From Escarpia spicata (lineage: Eukaryota; Annelida; Polychaeta; Sabellida; Siboglinidae): a DNA stretch of 64,000 bases. Positions 21,290 to 31,529 of this stretch are shown in pieces (positions within the stretch are counted from its first letter, which is position 1; each line of letters starts with the position of its first letter). Below the pieces are notes generated by a model. That model ran no database searches. It was not told the origin of the DNA and saw only the letters and a list, made by a program, of their open reading frames with translations. Made by a program: the position numbers and the translations under genes. The stretch covers positions 17,304,540 through 17,368,539 of the forward strand of contig OZ023208.1 of the NCBI GenBank assembly GCA_963995525.1, given 5' to 3'.

Positions 21290-24200
21290 ATAAGCATATT
21301 TTAACAAGTTTTGTTCCAGTCATATTCAACTTAATAATAAAATCGGCGTTAAAGCCGTTATGATTATCGCTCACTTTCGCCGGTCGGCAATGTTCAGTTT
21401 TTTGTTTGTTTAAATGTTGTCGTTTGTACCAATTATACTGTTAAATTATGAAGTTACAAAACATGCTGCCTGTGAGTTTTTTCAATTGACCTTTTAGATT
21501 ACTATTGGCATTTTATATTATTACAATAAATACGGTATTTAAAAATGAATCATGGTGCAGTTAATGGCATTGAGTGATTGATACTACAGTCAGTTTCTGC
21601 CTATCTAAGACTAAGGCTACGGCTGACTGAGTGAATTATAATAAATATAAATAGTTCTTCCTCCCTTAATAGGCCTGTAAGTCTCAATTTAGTTACCGGA
21701 GTTGGCCCCGGTTCAACATTTTCTAATTAAATAAAGTAGGCTTTATTGTTAAAATTGAGACTCTACTGATCTTGTAAATATATTTTAGTTTTTACTTAGT
21801 TACGGTAGTTACGCCGTAGGCTTAGCCTTAGCTCTGGGTTTAACATTCTTTACTATTTATTATCTATATGATATAAAATTATATGGTTTTGGTCTATTAT
21901 TGTCTACTAAATATGATAATAATCTAACATAATTATGTCACCATTATTCCTATTTGGTGTTTTCTGCTTGTCTTGTTCTGTTGTTGTAAGGGACATCGAT
22001 TTTGTTTTATGCAAACCATTGAGATATAATCATTTTAATGTGCTTTTTCCTAATCACACTAAAATTCATCATTCTATTTCAATTTTGCATAGTCTGCCAT
22101 GTCTTCATGTTTGTTATAATAGAAAGTTACTGCCAATCCCCCGCTCTACGCCTACATTGAAATTAGCAATAATTTTATTACTAGCAGGAGATGTAAGTCT
22201 CAATCCTGGGCCATCTGTTAGACGACACATTCGGGTGGCCACTACAAATGTTCGATCTGTACGAGATAAGACAGCCTCACTTTGTGATTTATTAATTTCA
22301 AAGAAAATAAACATTCTAGCTGTAACTGAGACCTGGCTTAGACCACGTGATACACATGCATGCATTGCTGACGTTTCCCCTTCTGGTTACACCTTTCACC
22401 ATCGACCACGTTTAGTCGGCCATGGAGGTGGTGTTGGCTTTTTTATATCACAGCAGTTCAAAGTTAAATTACATTCTAACCCTGAATACTCTAGTTTTGA
22501 GTCCATCTTTGCTGAAATTTCAGATTCTTCTTTCTCCGCACACTTTGTTTGTATCTATCGCCCTCCAGGACATCCTGCCAATTTCTTTGAAGACTTTCAG
22601 GATATGTTGGAAAATCTGGCAGTCATTCACTCAGAATTTTACATTCTTGGTGATTTTAATCTACATTTGGATATACCTTCTTCAACTACAACTACGTTTG
22701 ATGATATTCTGGCATCATTTGATTTGAAACAACATGTTACCTTTTCGACACATATACATGGCCATTGGCTTGACCTCTTGATAACCCGTTCAACTTGTAA
22801 TAATATCCAAGCACCTACTGTTTCAGATGGGTTATCAGACCACCATACTGTCATTGCCAATATTAATGGTTCTATAGCCCCTTTACAATCGAAACACAAT
22901 GTGTCTTACAGAGCCATTCATAGGATTGACATTACAGCTTTAATGGCTGATATCCTTATATCTGACCTTATCACAGATCCAAAAAAACATATATCTGACT
23001 TATATAAACAGTACTGTCAAGTACTCAATGCACTACTTGACAAACATGCACCTATAAAATCCAAATGGGTGTCAGAAAGGCCACCGGCTCCATGGATGAC
23101 TTCTGAAATTATACTATCTAAAAGGCGTCGTCGTTATTTAGAGCGTGTATGGCGCAAATCACGCTCGCCATTAGATAGGTCGCGTTATTCTAAGCAATGT
23201 CACCTCTGTAACAGACAAATGGCTAAAGCTAAATCAGATTATTTTACAGATATGGTCATAAATAAGTCTGATAATCCGCGTCAGTTATGGAACTGCATCA
23301 ATAACATTCTACACAGACGGCCTACTCCATCGTTACCTGATCATATGTCAATTAAGTCTCTATGTGATTCGTTCTCTAGTCACTTCAAGAATAAAATCAG
23401 TATCATTCGTTCTGCTTTCCCACATCATAATATAAGTAATGTCAGTGTGGACTTTCCACAAGTAAATTCTCAACTTGTATCATTTGAACCTGCAACAGTT
23501 GATGAAGTTAGGAAAATAATTATGTCCTCCCCAAATAAATCTTGTGCACTTGATCCATTTCCAACAATGCTGCTAAAAGCATGTCTCGATACACTAATTG
23601 GACCTATAACAAATATTATAAATGCATCACTTTGCTCTGGCTGTTTTCCTGATGATTTTAAATACGCCCATGTCACACCACTTCTTAAGAAGTCATCTCT
23701 GCCTAAGCAAGACCTAAACAGTTATAGACCTATTTCTAATCTCAGCTTCATTTCCAAAATACTAGAAAAGGTTGTAGCAAGTCGTCTAAGGTCTCACATT
23801 AGCACAAATGTGTTAACTAATGTGTCACAATCAGCATATAAGCAGTTTCATTCAACAGAGACTGCCCTTTTAAAGGTTCATAATGACATTACCTTGAACA
23901 TTAATAATGGTAAAGTGACTGCACTTACCTTACTAGATCTCTCTGCCGCGTTTGACACGATTGATCACAGCATTCTCATTGAACGCCTATTAAAGTGGTA
24001 CGGCATATCTGGCACAGCTCTAAGCTGGTTTTCTTCGTATCTAACTGATAGATACCAAACTATAAAGATTGGGAACTGCTTTTCAGCTGCACTGCCGGCT
24101 TTATTTGGTGTTCCCCAGGGTTCTGTTCTTGGGCCTTTGCTTTTTACTCTTTACACCACGCCACTAAGCTCTGTTATACAAAAACATAACTTAGATCATC

Positions 24201-25204
24201 ATCTTTATGCTGATGACACTCAGATTTACATTTCGTTGGCTACCCCGGATACAAATCGCTCCCTTAACCAACTTAGTGATTGCCTTCAAGATATCTTCCA
24301 TTGGATGACTGACAGCAAGTTGAAATTAAATGCAAATAAAACGGAATTGATCATTATTGGTACTCGAATGCAGCGTTGTAAACTGGATGGTTTTTTCCCT
24401 ACGCGTATTTTGAATCAGTACATCACGCCAGCAACCTCGGTGCGTAATCTAGGAGTAATCTTTGATAGAAACTTCAATTTCCGACAACATATATCTCAAA
24501 CATGTCGCTGCTGTTTTTATCATATTCGTGATCTTCGCCGTATTCGCCGGTATATGTCATTTTCTGTTGCTAAGACTATTGCAACAGCGCTTGTTAGCAG
24601 CAGAATTGACTATTGCAATTCCCTCCTTTATAATATCGCTAGCAAGGATATCACAAAACTTCAGCGTGTCCAAAATTGTCTAGCAAGAGTAGTTACAAGA
24701 TCTCCTCGTTTTTCTCGCTCTGTGCCACTTTTGAAGTCTTTACATTGGCTTCCTGTACGATATCGTATAATTTTTAAGATCTGTACCATTACATATCAGG
24801 CACTGTCCAATAAGCAACCATCTTATTTGCATTTATTGCTTACTCCTGTAAGAAAATCTATCCAGCTTCGATCATCTAGTTCTGACCTACTTTTTGTTCC
24901 TAGAGCCAAAACTAACATTGGAACTAGGGCTTTTTCTGTTGCTGCACCAACTCTTTGGAATATGCTTCCTCTTAGTGTTAGATCAGTTGAAAATATTACA
25001 AAATTCCGTCGTCATTTAAAAACGTATCTTTACAACCTTGCTTATCCACCTTAGCTCCCTAGCGCCTTGACCCATCTGTTGACAACTGGAAAACTACTTA
25101 TGGACTTTGAGATTGACCAACCCTTTTGTTTTGATGCGCCTCTGAGCTTGGTTTCCAAGGATTTAGGCGCAATAGAAGTTATCTTATTATTATTATTATA
25201 AAGG
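21290..25204 (+). mobile_element. Full-length L2-type non-LTR retrotransposon
   Basis: It consists of a 5' region of about 640 bp, one long reading frame (21935-25054) and a 3' tail (GATGCGCCTCTGAGCTTGG ... TTATTATTATTATAAA) ending in a short TTA repeat. The reading frame is uninterrupted, which makes it the best-preserved element in the window and possibly recently active. A truncated minus-strand copy of the same tail lies at 59711-59805. Confidence 0.88.
21935..25054 (+). CDS. LINE endonuclease / reverse transcriptase with 2A-like motif, 1039 aa
   Basis: This is the replication protein of the LINE. The N-terminus is hydrophobic (MSPLFLFGVFCLSCSVVV) and residues 85-93 read GDVSLNPGP, close to the ribosome-skipping 2A consensus D(V/I)ExNPGP with Ser in place of Glu. 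An APE-type endonuclease follows (about 98-310), with TTNVRS, ETWL, YRPPG, LGDFNLH and a terminal SDHH. The reverse transcriptase (about 520-800) shows NSYRPISNLS, ALTLLDLSAAFDTIDH, GVPQGSVLGP and the catalytic YADD (LYADDTQIY). A C-terminal region typical of L2/CR1 ends near LWNMLPLSVRS. No stops or frameshifts interrupt it. I chose the first ATG because it places the 2A-like motif about 92 residues in, as reported for related LINE proteins. The 2A activity is inferred. Confidence 0.92.
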   Translation: MSPLFLFGVFCLSCSVVVRDIDFVLCKPLRYNHFNVLFPNHTKIHHSISILHSLPCLHVCYNRKLLPIPRSTPTLKLAIILLLAGDVSLNPGPSVRRHIRVATTNVRSVRDKTASLCDLLISKKINILAVTETWLRPRDTHACIADVSPSGYTFHHRPRLVGHGGGVGFFISQQFKVKLHSNPEYSSFESIFAEISDSSFSAHFVCIYRPPGHPANFFEDFQDMLENLAVIHSEFYILGDFNLHLDIPSSTTTTFDDILASFDLKQHVTFSTHIHGHWLDLLITRSTCNNIQAPTVSDGLSDHHTVIANINGSIAPLQSKHNVSYRAIHRIDITALMADILISDLITDPKKHISDLYKQYCQVLNALLDKHAPIKSKWVSERPPAPWMTSEIILSKRRRRYLERVWRKSRSPLDRSRYSKQCHLCNRQMAKAKSDYFTDMVINKSDNPRQLWNCINNILHRRPTPSLPDHMSIKSLCDSFSSHFKNKISIIRSAFPHHNISNVSVDFPQVNSQLVSFEPATVDEVRKIIMSSPNKSCALDPFPTMLLKACLDTLIGPITNIINASLCSGCFPDDFKYAHVTPLLKKSSLPKQDLNSYRPISNLSFISKILEKVVASRLRSHISTNVLTNVSQSAYKQFHSTETALLKVHNDITLNINNGKVTALTLLDLSAAFDTIDHSILIERLLKWYGISGTALSWFSSYLTDRYQTIKIGNCFSAALPALFGVPQGSVLGPLLFTLYTTPLSSVIQKHNLDHHLYADDTQIYISLATPDTNRSLNQLSDCLQDIFHWMTDSKLKLNANKTELIIIGTRMQRCKLDGFFPTRILNQYITPATSVRNLGVIFDRNFNFRQHISQTCRCCFYHIRDLRRIRRYMSFSVAKTIATALVSSRIDYCNSLLYNIASKDITKLQRVQNCLARVVTRSPRFSRSVPLLKSLHWLPVRYRIIFKICTITYQALSNKQPSYLHLLLTPVRKSIQLRSSSSDLLFVPRAKTNIGTRAFSVAAPTLWNMLPLSVRSVENITKFRRHLKTYLYNLAYPP

Positions 25205-25499
25205 TAGAAGGGGTTCCCGACCATAGCAATAGGCATGGTGGCAGGAATGATGATATACGCGGGCAACATAAGAACCATTATCCCTCCAGAGAGGATAACC
25301 GGGATGATACTCGTGGACGGTATGGGACTAATAATCCCCCTCAAGGTGATAGCCGGAGAAGATATTATCAGCCTCCAGAGAACAATTACGGCCGAAGCCC
25401 CAGTCCTCGTCGTGATCCCCCCACCCTTTTCAACAGAAAAGGTGATGGGACGGATAAACCACCGTCAAACTAAATATGGTGAATCCAGTTGGCCATGGG

Positions 25500-25850
25500 T
25501 CCACCACAACGCTTTGGGATATTGGCCAACCAACGCACAGAAACAACAAAACAACTCCATGTATGTCCACCAGTCAGTACAATCGCAATGGGATAGATGC
25601 CAGAGTAAATATTGGCCGCCAACCAACGCACAGTAGTAACAACCCTACTCCTTGTATGTCCACCATTTAGGACAACCGTAATGGGGTAGGTGGTACAATA
25701 AACAGCCCGAGTCTTACGGGGGCATTGACCAGTCAACGCATAGTGACAAGAGCCCATCTTCAAGAATGTCCACCAGTCAGGACAATTACAATGAAGTAGG
25801 TGTCACAGTAAATACCCGGAGTACTAATGGGGGAGTGTCAAAGTAGGTGT
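25500..25850 (+). repeat. Imperfect tandem repeats between gag and protease
   Basis: Units of roughly 90-130 bp share blocks such as CCAACCAACGCACAG, TGTATGTCCACCA and CAGTACAATCGCAATGG. They encode variants of NIGRQPTH followed by PCMST. They lie in the linker between the gag C-terminus and the protease of the Ty3/gypsy relic. Confidence 0.6.
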
Positions 25851-26049
25851 TAATCTCGTCTACTAGCCGGGGCAATGGTAATGGAGTAGGCGTTAAAGTA
25901 GACACTCAGAGTAGTAATGGGGCAAGTGTCGAGGAGGACAAAGTAGTTACAGCGCCACGCTGGACTACTGACCAACCATCGCACGAATATAACGGCCAGT
26001 CTGCAGACATATCCAACAAACAGGACAGCAGTAACGGAGAACACGGGAA

Positions 26050-26245
26050 GACCCTCTAGTGGTGAGGAGCACACACATGAGCCCAACAATAGGCCATACA
26101 TTGTTAATCCCAGCCATGATTTATGGTAAGAAAGTTTTGATGGTGGTACACACTGCCACCCAAGTGTCCATGGTCAGTCAATCATTTATTAACTCATTAG
26201 AACACGTACCTGCCATGACCTCGGAGTTCACAACCATTAAGGTGT
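26050..26245 (+). pseudogene. Ty3/gypsy retropepsin fragment
   Basis: The translation IPAMIYGKKVLMVVHTATQV aligns with the retropepsin N-terminal half, where the active-site triad normally reads DTG or DTA. Here Asp is replaced by His (HTA), so the enzyme is dead. The second half of the domain (VGQITDDFVLGL) resumes at about 27655, after the CR1-like insertion, and carries a frameshift. Confidence 0.7.
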
Positions 26246-27655
26246 GTGTCGATTTTATTTTAAAACATATTCACGCTACTAGCACCAACACAATCAGGAG
26301 ATAATCTGTTCCATTCATTTACAGTCCTTTGTGAGAATGAGAACTTTCTTATATCTAATCTACACTGCTCCTTTACTAATGTAGCTTCATGTCCTCTGGT
26401 CCTTCTATCTTTCTTAACTGAGAAAAAAATGTTTCTATCAATATTTTCATAACCATTCAATATTTTAAACACTTCTATGTGATCTCCTCTCAATCTCCTG
26501 GTCTCTAGTGTTGTTAAACCACATTCTTTTAGGCGTATTTCGTAACTAAGATCCCTCAGATTTGGTATCATTTTAGTCGCTCTCCTCTGTACTCTTTCTA
26601 GCATATCTATGTCCTTCTTGCGATATGGCCTCCATGCTTGTATACAATATTCTAAATGAGGCCTCACTATTGTTTTGTACAGCGGTACTATTAATTCTTT
26701 TTTCTTATACGCTATATTTCGCCTAATTAATCCAAGGATTTGATTTCCCTTTGACGCTGCAATTCCGCACTGCTCTGAAACCTTCATATCAGCACTAATG
26801 GTTAACCCGAAGTCCTTTTCTTTTACAGTAGTACTTAGAACAGTACCCCCCATTTTATATTTTACCTCTTCATTCCCATGACCTGTGTGGAGGCATTTAC
26901 ATTTCCCAAAATTGAACAGCATTTGCAACTTTTCAGACCATTTGATCAACCTATCAAGATCATCTTGTAAATGCTGTCTGTCTCCATCACTTTTAATCCT
27001 TCTAAACACTTTTGTATCATCCGCAAATTTCAACACCTTGCTTGTTATATCATCGTCCAAATCGTTGATATATATTAAGAATAATATAGGTCCTAGTACT
27101 GATCCCTGTGGTACCCCACTCAATACCGATTTCCAGTTTGAAGCCTCCCCATCAACTACTACACGTTGTCTTCTGTCATTCAGCCATTTTTCTATCCAGT
27201 TTATTATACCATTTCCTATGCCATGGGCCTTTAGCTTAAGGAGTAATCTTTGATGTGGTACTTTGTCGAAAGCTTTTTGAAAATCTAAATAGATGATATC
27301 TACTGGTGATCCCTCATCTACCCACCTAGTGATGTCTTCCAAAAAACATAACATATTTGTTAAGCATGACCTCGCTTTTAAAAACCCTTGTTGAGATGGG
27401 TTTATCAAGTTATGTTTAACAAGAAAATCCACCATGTGATCTTTAATTAGTCTTTCTAATAATTTGCAAATCACTGATGTTAAACTCACTGGTCTATAGT
27501 TCTCTGACTTGTTTCTCGAACCTTTTTTAAATAACGGTATAATGTTTGTCTCTTTCCATTCTAAAGGAACCACTCCCTCTTCTAATGACAAATTGAAAAC
27601 TGTTGCAAGCGGTGCGCTAATTTGTTCTACAATTTCCAATAGTAGTTTGGGCAGT
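26245..27655 (-). mobile_element. CR1-like LINE, 5'-truncated
   Basis: The minus strand holds one open frame of about 459 codons covering the reverse transcriptase and C-terminal region: NYRPVSLTSVICKLLERLI, IIYLDFQKAFDKVPH, GVPQGSVLGPILF and the catalytic FADD (LKFADDTKVF). It ends RTVNEWNRLSPDCVGASSVN. The endonuclease half is missing, as usual for 5' truncation. It is inserted head-on into the protease segment of the Ty3/gypsy relic. No clean target duplication is visible. Confidence 0.88.
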
Positions 27656-28175
27656 GATGTGGCTGTAGGACAGATAACAGACGACTTTGTTCTTGGGCTC
27701 GATAGATTTTCTATTAGAGTATCACAGTGTAGTGGACGTTAACAACAGCATTGCCATAATGGAAGGTACTACTGTCCATGCCTTGATGAAAAAGGGGCCA
27801 ACAATGAGTTATAATGTAAGTAGGATACAAGTAGCGCAACGCACCGTAATTCCACCAAGACATAGGGGTAATGTGATGGTAGAAGGCACTAACTCTGCTT
27901 GTAATGTCTACGTTACTTCACCGGAAATGACGAACGCATTAATCATCTCATCTTGTATAATTAACGGGGAAATGGGCCCGTTATTAATGAGAGTATCAAT
28001 GATTCCAATAAACAGGTTACCTTGCGACAAGAAAAAATACTTGTTCAGGCAGTGGAATCGGATGCCTTATTGGATATTAGTTTAGAGCCATCTGGAGAAG
28101 TCATTCAGGTCAGTCGTTCTGAAATGACGGAGAATACTACTGGGGATAATGGACCATCGTGGGAAGAGGTAAACA

Positions 28176-28735
28176 AGGACATGCTTGATGAACTGCAGTG
28201 GCCCACTCTAGAACAACGCCGCCAATTAGCTCGACTGACCATGCTGTATAAAATTCACACCAACCAAGTCAGTGCCACTGGACTGAAGAGAAAGCTGAAG
28301 CCACCACCACCACGCCAACGACGTGGCCACAGCCATCAGTTCTCACAGCCGCAGTGTCGCACTCAGTACCATCAGCACTCATTCCTTCCCAGAACCATTA
28401 GGAAATGGAACGTCCTTCCAGATCTAGTAGTGGAGGCCAACACAGTCGACAGTTTTGTGTTAAGGATCTCCAGACTAACATTCAACTGCTAGGGTCCTTG
28501 TTAGAGAGCTGTAGATATTTAGTATTAGTAGTAGCTTTTGTAGTTGTTTTATTTGTTTTTTTGTCTGTTTGTTCTTTTTTTTGGCCTGACACTGCCTTGT
28601 GCAGGGTTTATTAGTAGGGTGTATTTTTATATATATTCTGTAGAAGGTGGGTTTTTCTTTCCAAATGTTAGATCCCCAGAATAGTGGCAGAATAGTCATA
28701 TATTGATTGTGGCCATTTAACGGAAGAAGAAGAAA
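28176..28735 (+). mobile_element. LINE 3'-end fragment
   Basis: It encodes only the C-terminal tail of a LINE protein (LQWPTLEQRRQLARLTMLYK, RRGHSHQFSQPQCRT, HSFLPRTIRKWNVLP). A 3' untranslated region follows, ending AACGGAAGAAGAAGAA, a typical short-repeat LINE tail. It is inserted in the linker before the RT domain of the Ty3/gypsy relic. Confidence 0.75.
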
Positions 28736-28799
28736 CACGATCAATGAAACACCACCGCCTACTGCAGTATCACTTATTCCCAATGATAGTTTAGACACA

Positions 28800-30380
28800 T
28801 TTAGAGGACATGTTCACAAGAACAAAAAAGAACATACCTATTAGGGAACAAGTTGCATTAGGGCTCCTACTAGTTAAATATGGTAGTGATTTCTCCAAGA
28901 ACAGTAACGATTTTGGAAAATTCACTCTTATGCGCCATCACATAATTACTCATAACGACCCCACCAGAGAACGATTAAGGCGCACCCCCCTAAAATTCCA
29001 GGATGAAGAAAAAATACACTGGCTAACATGCTTAATGCTCAAGTAATAAGGCCATCTACATCAGAGTGGGCATCTGCACCCGTGTTAGTAAGAAAAAAAG
29101 ATGGGGGAAGTAAGATATGCAGTTAATGATTATCGACAATTAAATGTGAAAACTGTTAAAGATGCCTTTCCGTTGCCCCTGATCGAAGAATGTATCGATA
29201 ATTTGGCAGGTACCCTGTGGTTTCACACATTAGACATGACCAGCGGTTATTGGCAAATAATGGTAGATGAACGCGACAGTCATAAGGCGGTGTTCCTAAC
29301 CAAATATGGCCTCTTCGAACATGTCAGAATGGCTCAGCATTTATGTAATGCACCTGCCACGTTCCAAAGAGTCGTGCATCTTGTCCGGTCTCGCATGGAA
29401 CAAGGTACTAGCAAATCTGGATGAAGTAAGTGTATTAGGAGGAAGCTTTGAGGAGTCCCTCGAAAACCTGGAAGTCGTTCTCCAGTGATTTAATGTGCTT
29501 AAAGCTAAAACAAAAAATGATCCTTGTTTAGCACGGAGGTTCGCTTCCTTGCACGTAAAGTGTCCCGCAAAGGTGTTTCCGTCACTAAAGATCATATCCA
29601 GAGTGTACTAAATTGGCCACGACCAATGAATGCATTGCCAGTGAGTAAGTTCACAGGATTTGTCAACTATCACAGGGAATTTATTCAGGGATTATCTGAA
29701 ACAATGAAACCACTCTACGCATTGACCAAACCAAAAGTGCCATTTGAATATACTGAGTCGTGTGCAGCGGCGTTTCAAGAACTTAAACACGTAATGACAA
29801 CCACGCCAGTGCTGGCTTTCCCCAACAACGTGAACCCATTCATCCTTGATATAGATGCCTCAGATGTGGCAATTGGCGCCGCCCTTTGTCAGGTACAGCA
29901 TGGGATAGTACGTCCAATTTCCTTTGCGTCTCACACTTTGACCACAATACAGCAACGGTAATGCACCACACGTAAAGAACTGTTGGCTATAATAATGTTC
30001 ATTCGCCATTACAAACACTACCTGCCTCCTGGCCGTGAGTTTACTCTAAGGACAGATTATGGGTCACTCGCGTGGCTATTCTGCTTCAAACACCCTGTAG
30101 GTCAGCTTGGTAGGTGACTGGTAGAATTGTCTCAGTACTCCATGACTATCCAACATGGACATGGGGTTATTCCAATGCCGATGCATTATCACGAATACCA
30201 GAGGAACATCCAATATGCAATTGTTATGAGGCTAGCAAAGAAGTAAGTTCTCTACCTAGCGGTGGCTGTCCACATTGTACAAAACTCCACAACCAGTGGG
30301 GAACGTTCGATGAGGAAGTTGATTATGTAGTACCATTAGCAACAAGACAACTCAGTGGATCCAGTAAGTTAATTGTATAA
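28800..30380 (+). pseudogene. Ty3/gypsy reverse transcriptase and RNase H relic
   Basis: Recognisable blocks in several frames are IRPSTSEWASAPVLVRKKDG, YRQLNVKTVKDAFPLPLIEE, WFHTLDMTSGYWQI and CNAPATFQRV. The region of the catalytic YLDD now reads NLDE. The connection follows (SKFTGFVNYHREFIQGL), then RNase H with FILDIDASDVAIGAALCQVQ, an in-frame stop, and RKELLAI. NADALSRIPEE closes the domain. The family order is normal; stops and frameshifts make it non-functional. Confidence 0.85.
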
Positions 30381-30699
30381 AGAGGAGGGCCAAATCGGCC
30401 CAAACTATATGAACCAATACAGCTCATAGGAAATACGACAGTCTCAGATGATAGACACTGACTTACGACTCGTGATCACGTGGTTAGAAGGGGAGCCCCA
30501 TACACAAAACGACTTACAACTCCAAGGGGTGGGTACCCGAACATTATGGAACAATATGGATCGACTGCATATGCAGGATGGGGCCTTGTATTATTCTTGG
30601 GGGAAGAGATTGGTCCCCTACAGTAAAGTTGATAGTACCTCAATCAATGAGACAAGAAATTCTCCAAATGACCCACGATAACCGCATCGGAGGACAGTG

Positions 30700-31042
30700 G
30701 GGAAGAGAGAAAACATAGGCAAAACTAGGGAAAAGCCTTTCCTGGCCCTGTATGCGCCGGTACTGTCAATTGCTTGTGGACACTTGTACTGTATGCCACT
30801 TTAACAAAGTGGGACGACCACAGCGTGCACAGTTGCTTCTCTACCAGGCGGGGGTCTCTGGGGAACGGGTACATTTAGATATCCTAGGGCCATTTACAAC
30901 GAGCGAATCTGGGAATAAGTACGTACTTATGATTCTGGACCAATTTACTCGTTGGATAGAGCTACAGAGACAATCACCAGCTAATTATTTCAAGGATTTG
31001 GTTGAGAAAATCAGGACTACTTCCATAGCAGCAATTAATTAA
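30700..31042 (+). pseudogene. Ty3/gypsy integrase fragment
   Basis: The translation gives the zinc-binding CX2C (CTVC) and the core start GERVHLDILGPFTTSESGNK with the first catalytic Asp, then LMILDQFTRWIEL. The reading frame ends at 31042 without the rest of the DDE core. Confidence 0.8.
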
Positions 31043-31099
31043 TAACCTATGTATGGCACAAAACCGTCCGAAAAAAGATTATGACACTTGATCCTATAC

Positions 31100-31460
31100 A
31101 TGGGGATGCCGGCGCATAGGCATTAGCAGTCCCCGTGTACAACCCCTCGCACGCACTATATGCACGAGGGCAATCCCAGCCACCACCTCACTTTTATACA
31201 CCAAGGTACCGATGAATAGCAGTTCCCGTGCACCAACACTCCTACGCACTACATGCACGAGGGTAATCCCAGCTACCACGTCACCCCTATACACAGGGGT
31301 ACCACACATACGCACCATATATAAAATCCTCGCACACCACCGTCACTCGTATGTACCGTTAGCACAAGAATAGAGTCAGTGGCGACGGGCTGTAGCCCTC
31401 ATACATCACAGCCACTCGTACGCAACATATGCACAGGGGTAGCCCCAGTGGCGACGGACA
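31100..31460 (+). repeat. Imperfect direct repeats downstream of the integrase relic
   Basis: Three to four diverged units of about 95-110 bp share blocks such as TATGCACGAGGGCAATCCCAG, CACTC(G/C)TA and TAGCCCCAGTGGCGACGG. They lie between the integrase relic and the TatD relic. In one frame they read continuously towards the TatD gene's N-terminal part, with stops. Confidence 0.5.
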
Positions 31461-31529
31461 GTAATCCTGTCACACTACTCGCTGTGGAGGAGGCCCAAGA
31501 CCTCGAGGCTAGAGCCCCCTATCGTATTC

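Larger units (their letters stand above)
20668..31042 (+). mobile_element. Decayed Ty3/gypsy retrotransposon with nested insertions
   Basis: Pieces occur in the order gag, protease, RT, RNase H, integrase on one strand. The pieces are 20668-21285, 25207-26245, 27655-28175 and 28740-31042. They are separated by an L2-type LINE (21290-25204), a CR1-like LINE on the opposite strand (26245-27655) and a LINE 3' fragment (28176-28735). I found no LTRs, so the ends are lost or outside what I can recognise. Many stops and lost catalytic residues show that it is dead. Confidence 0.85.
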
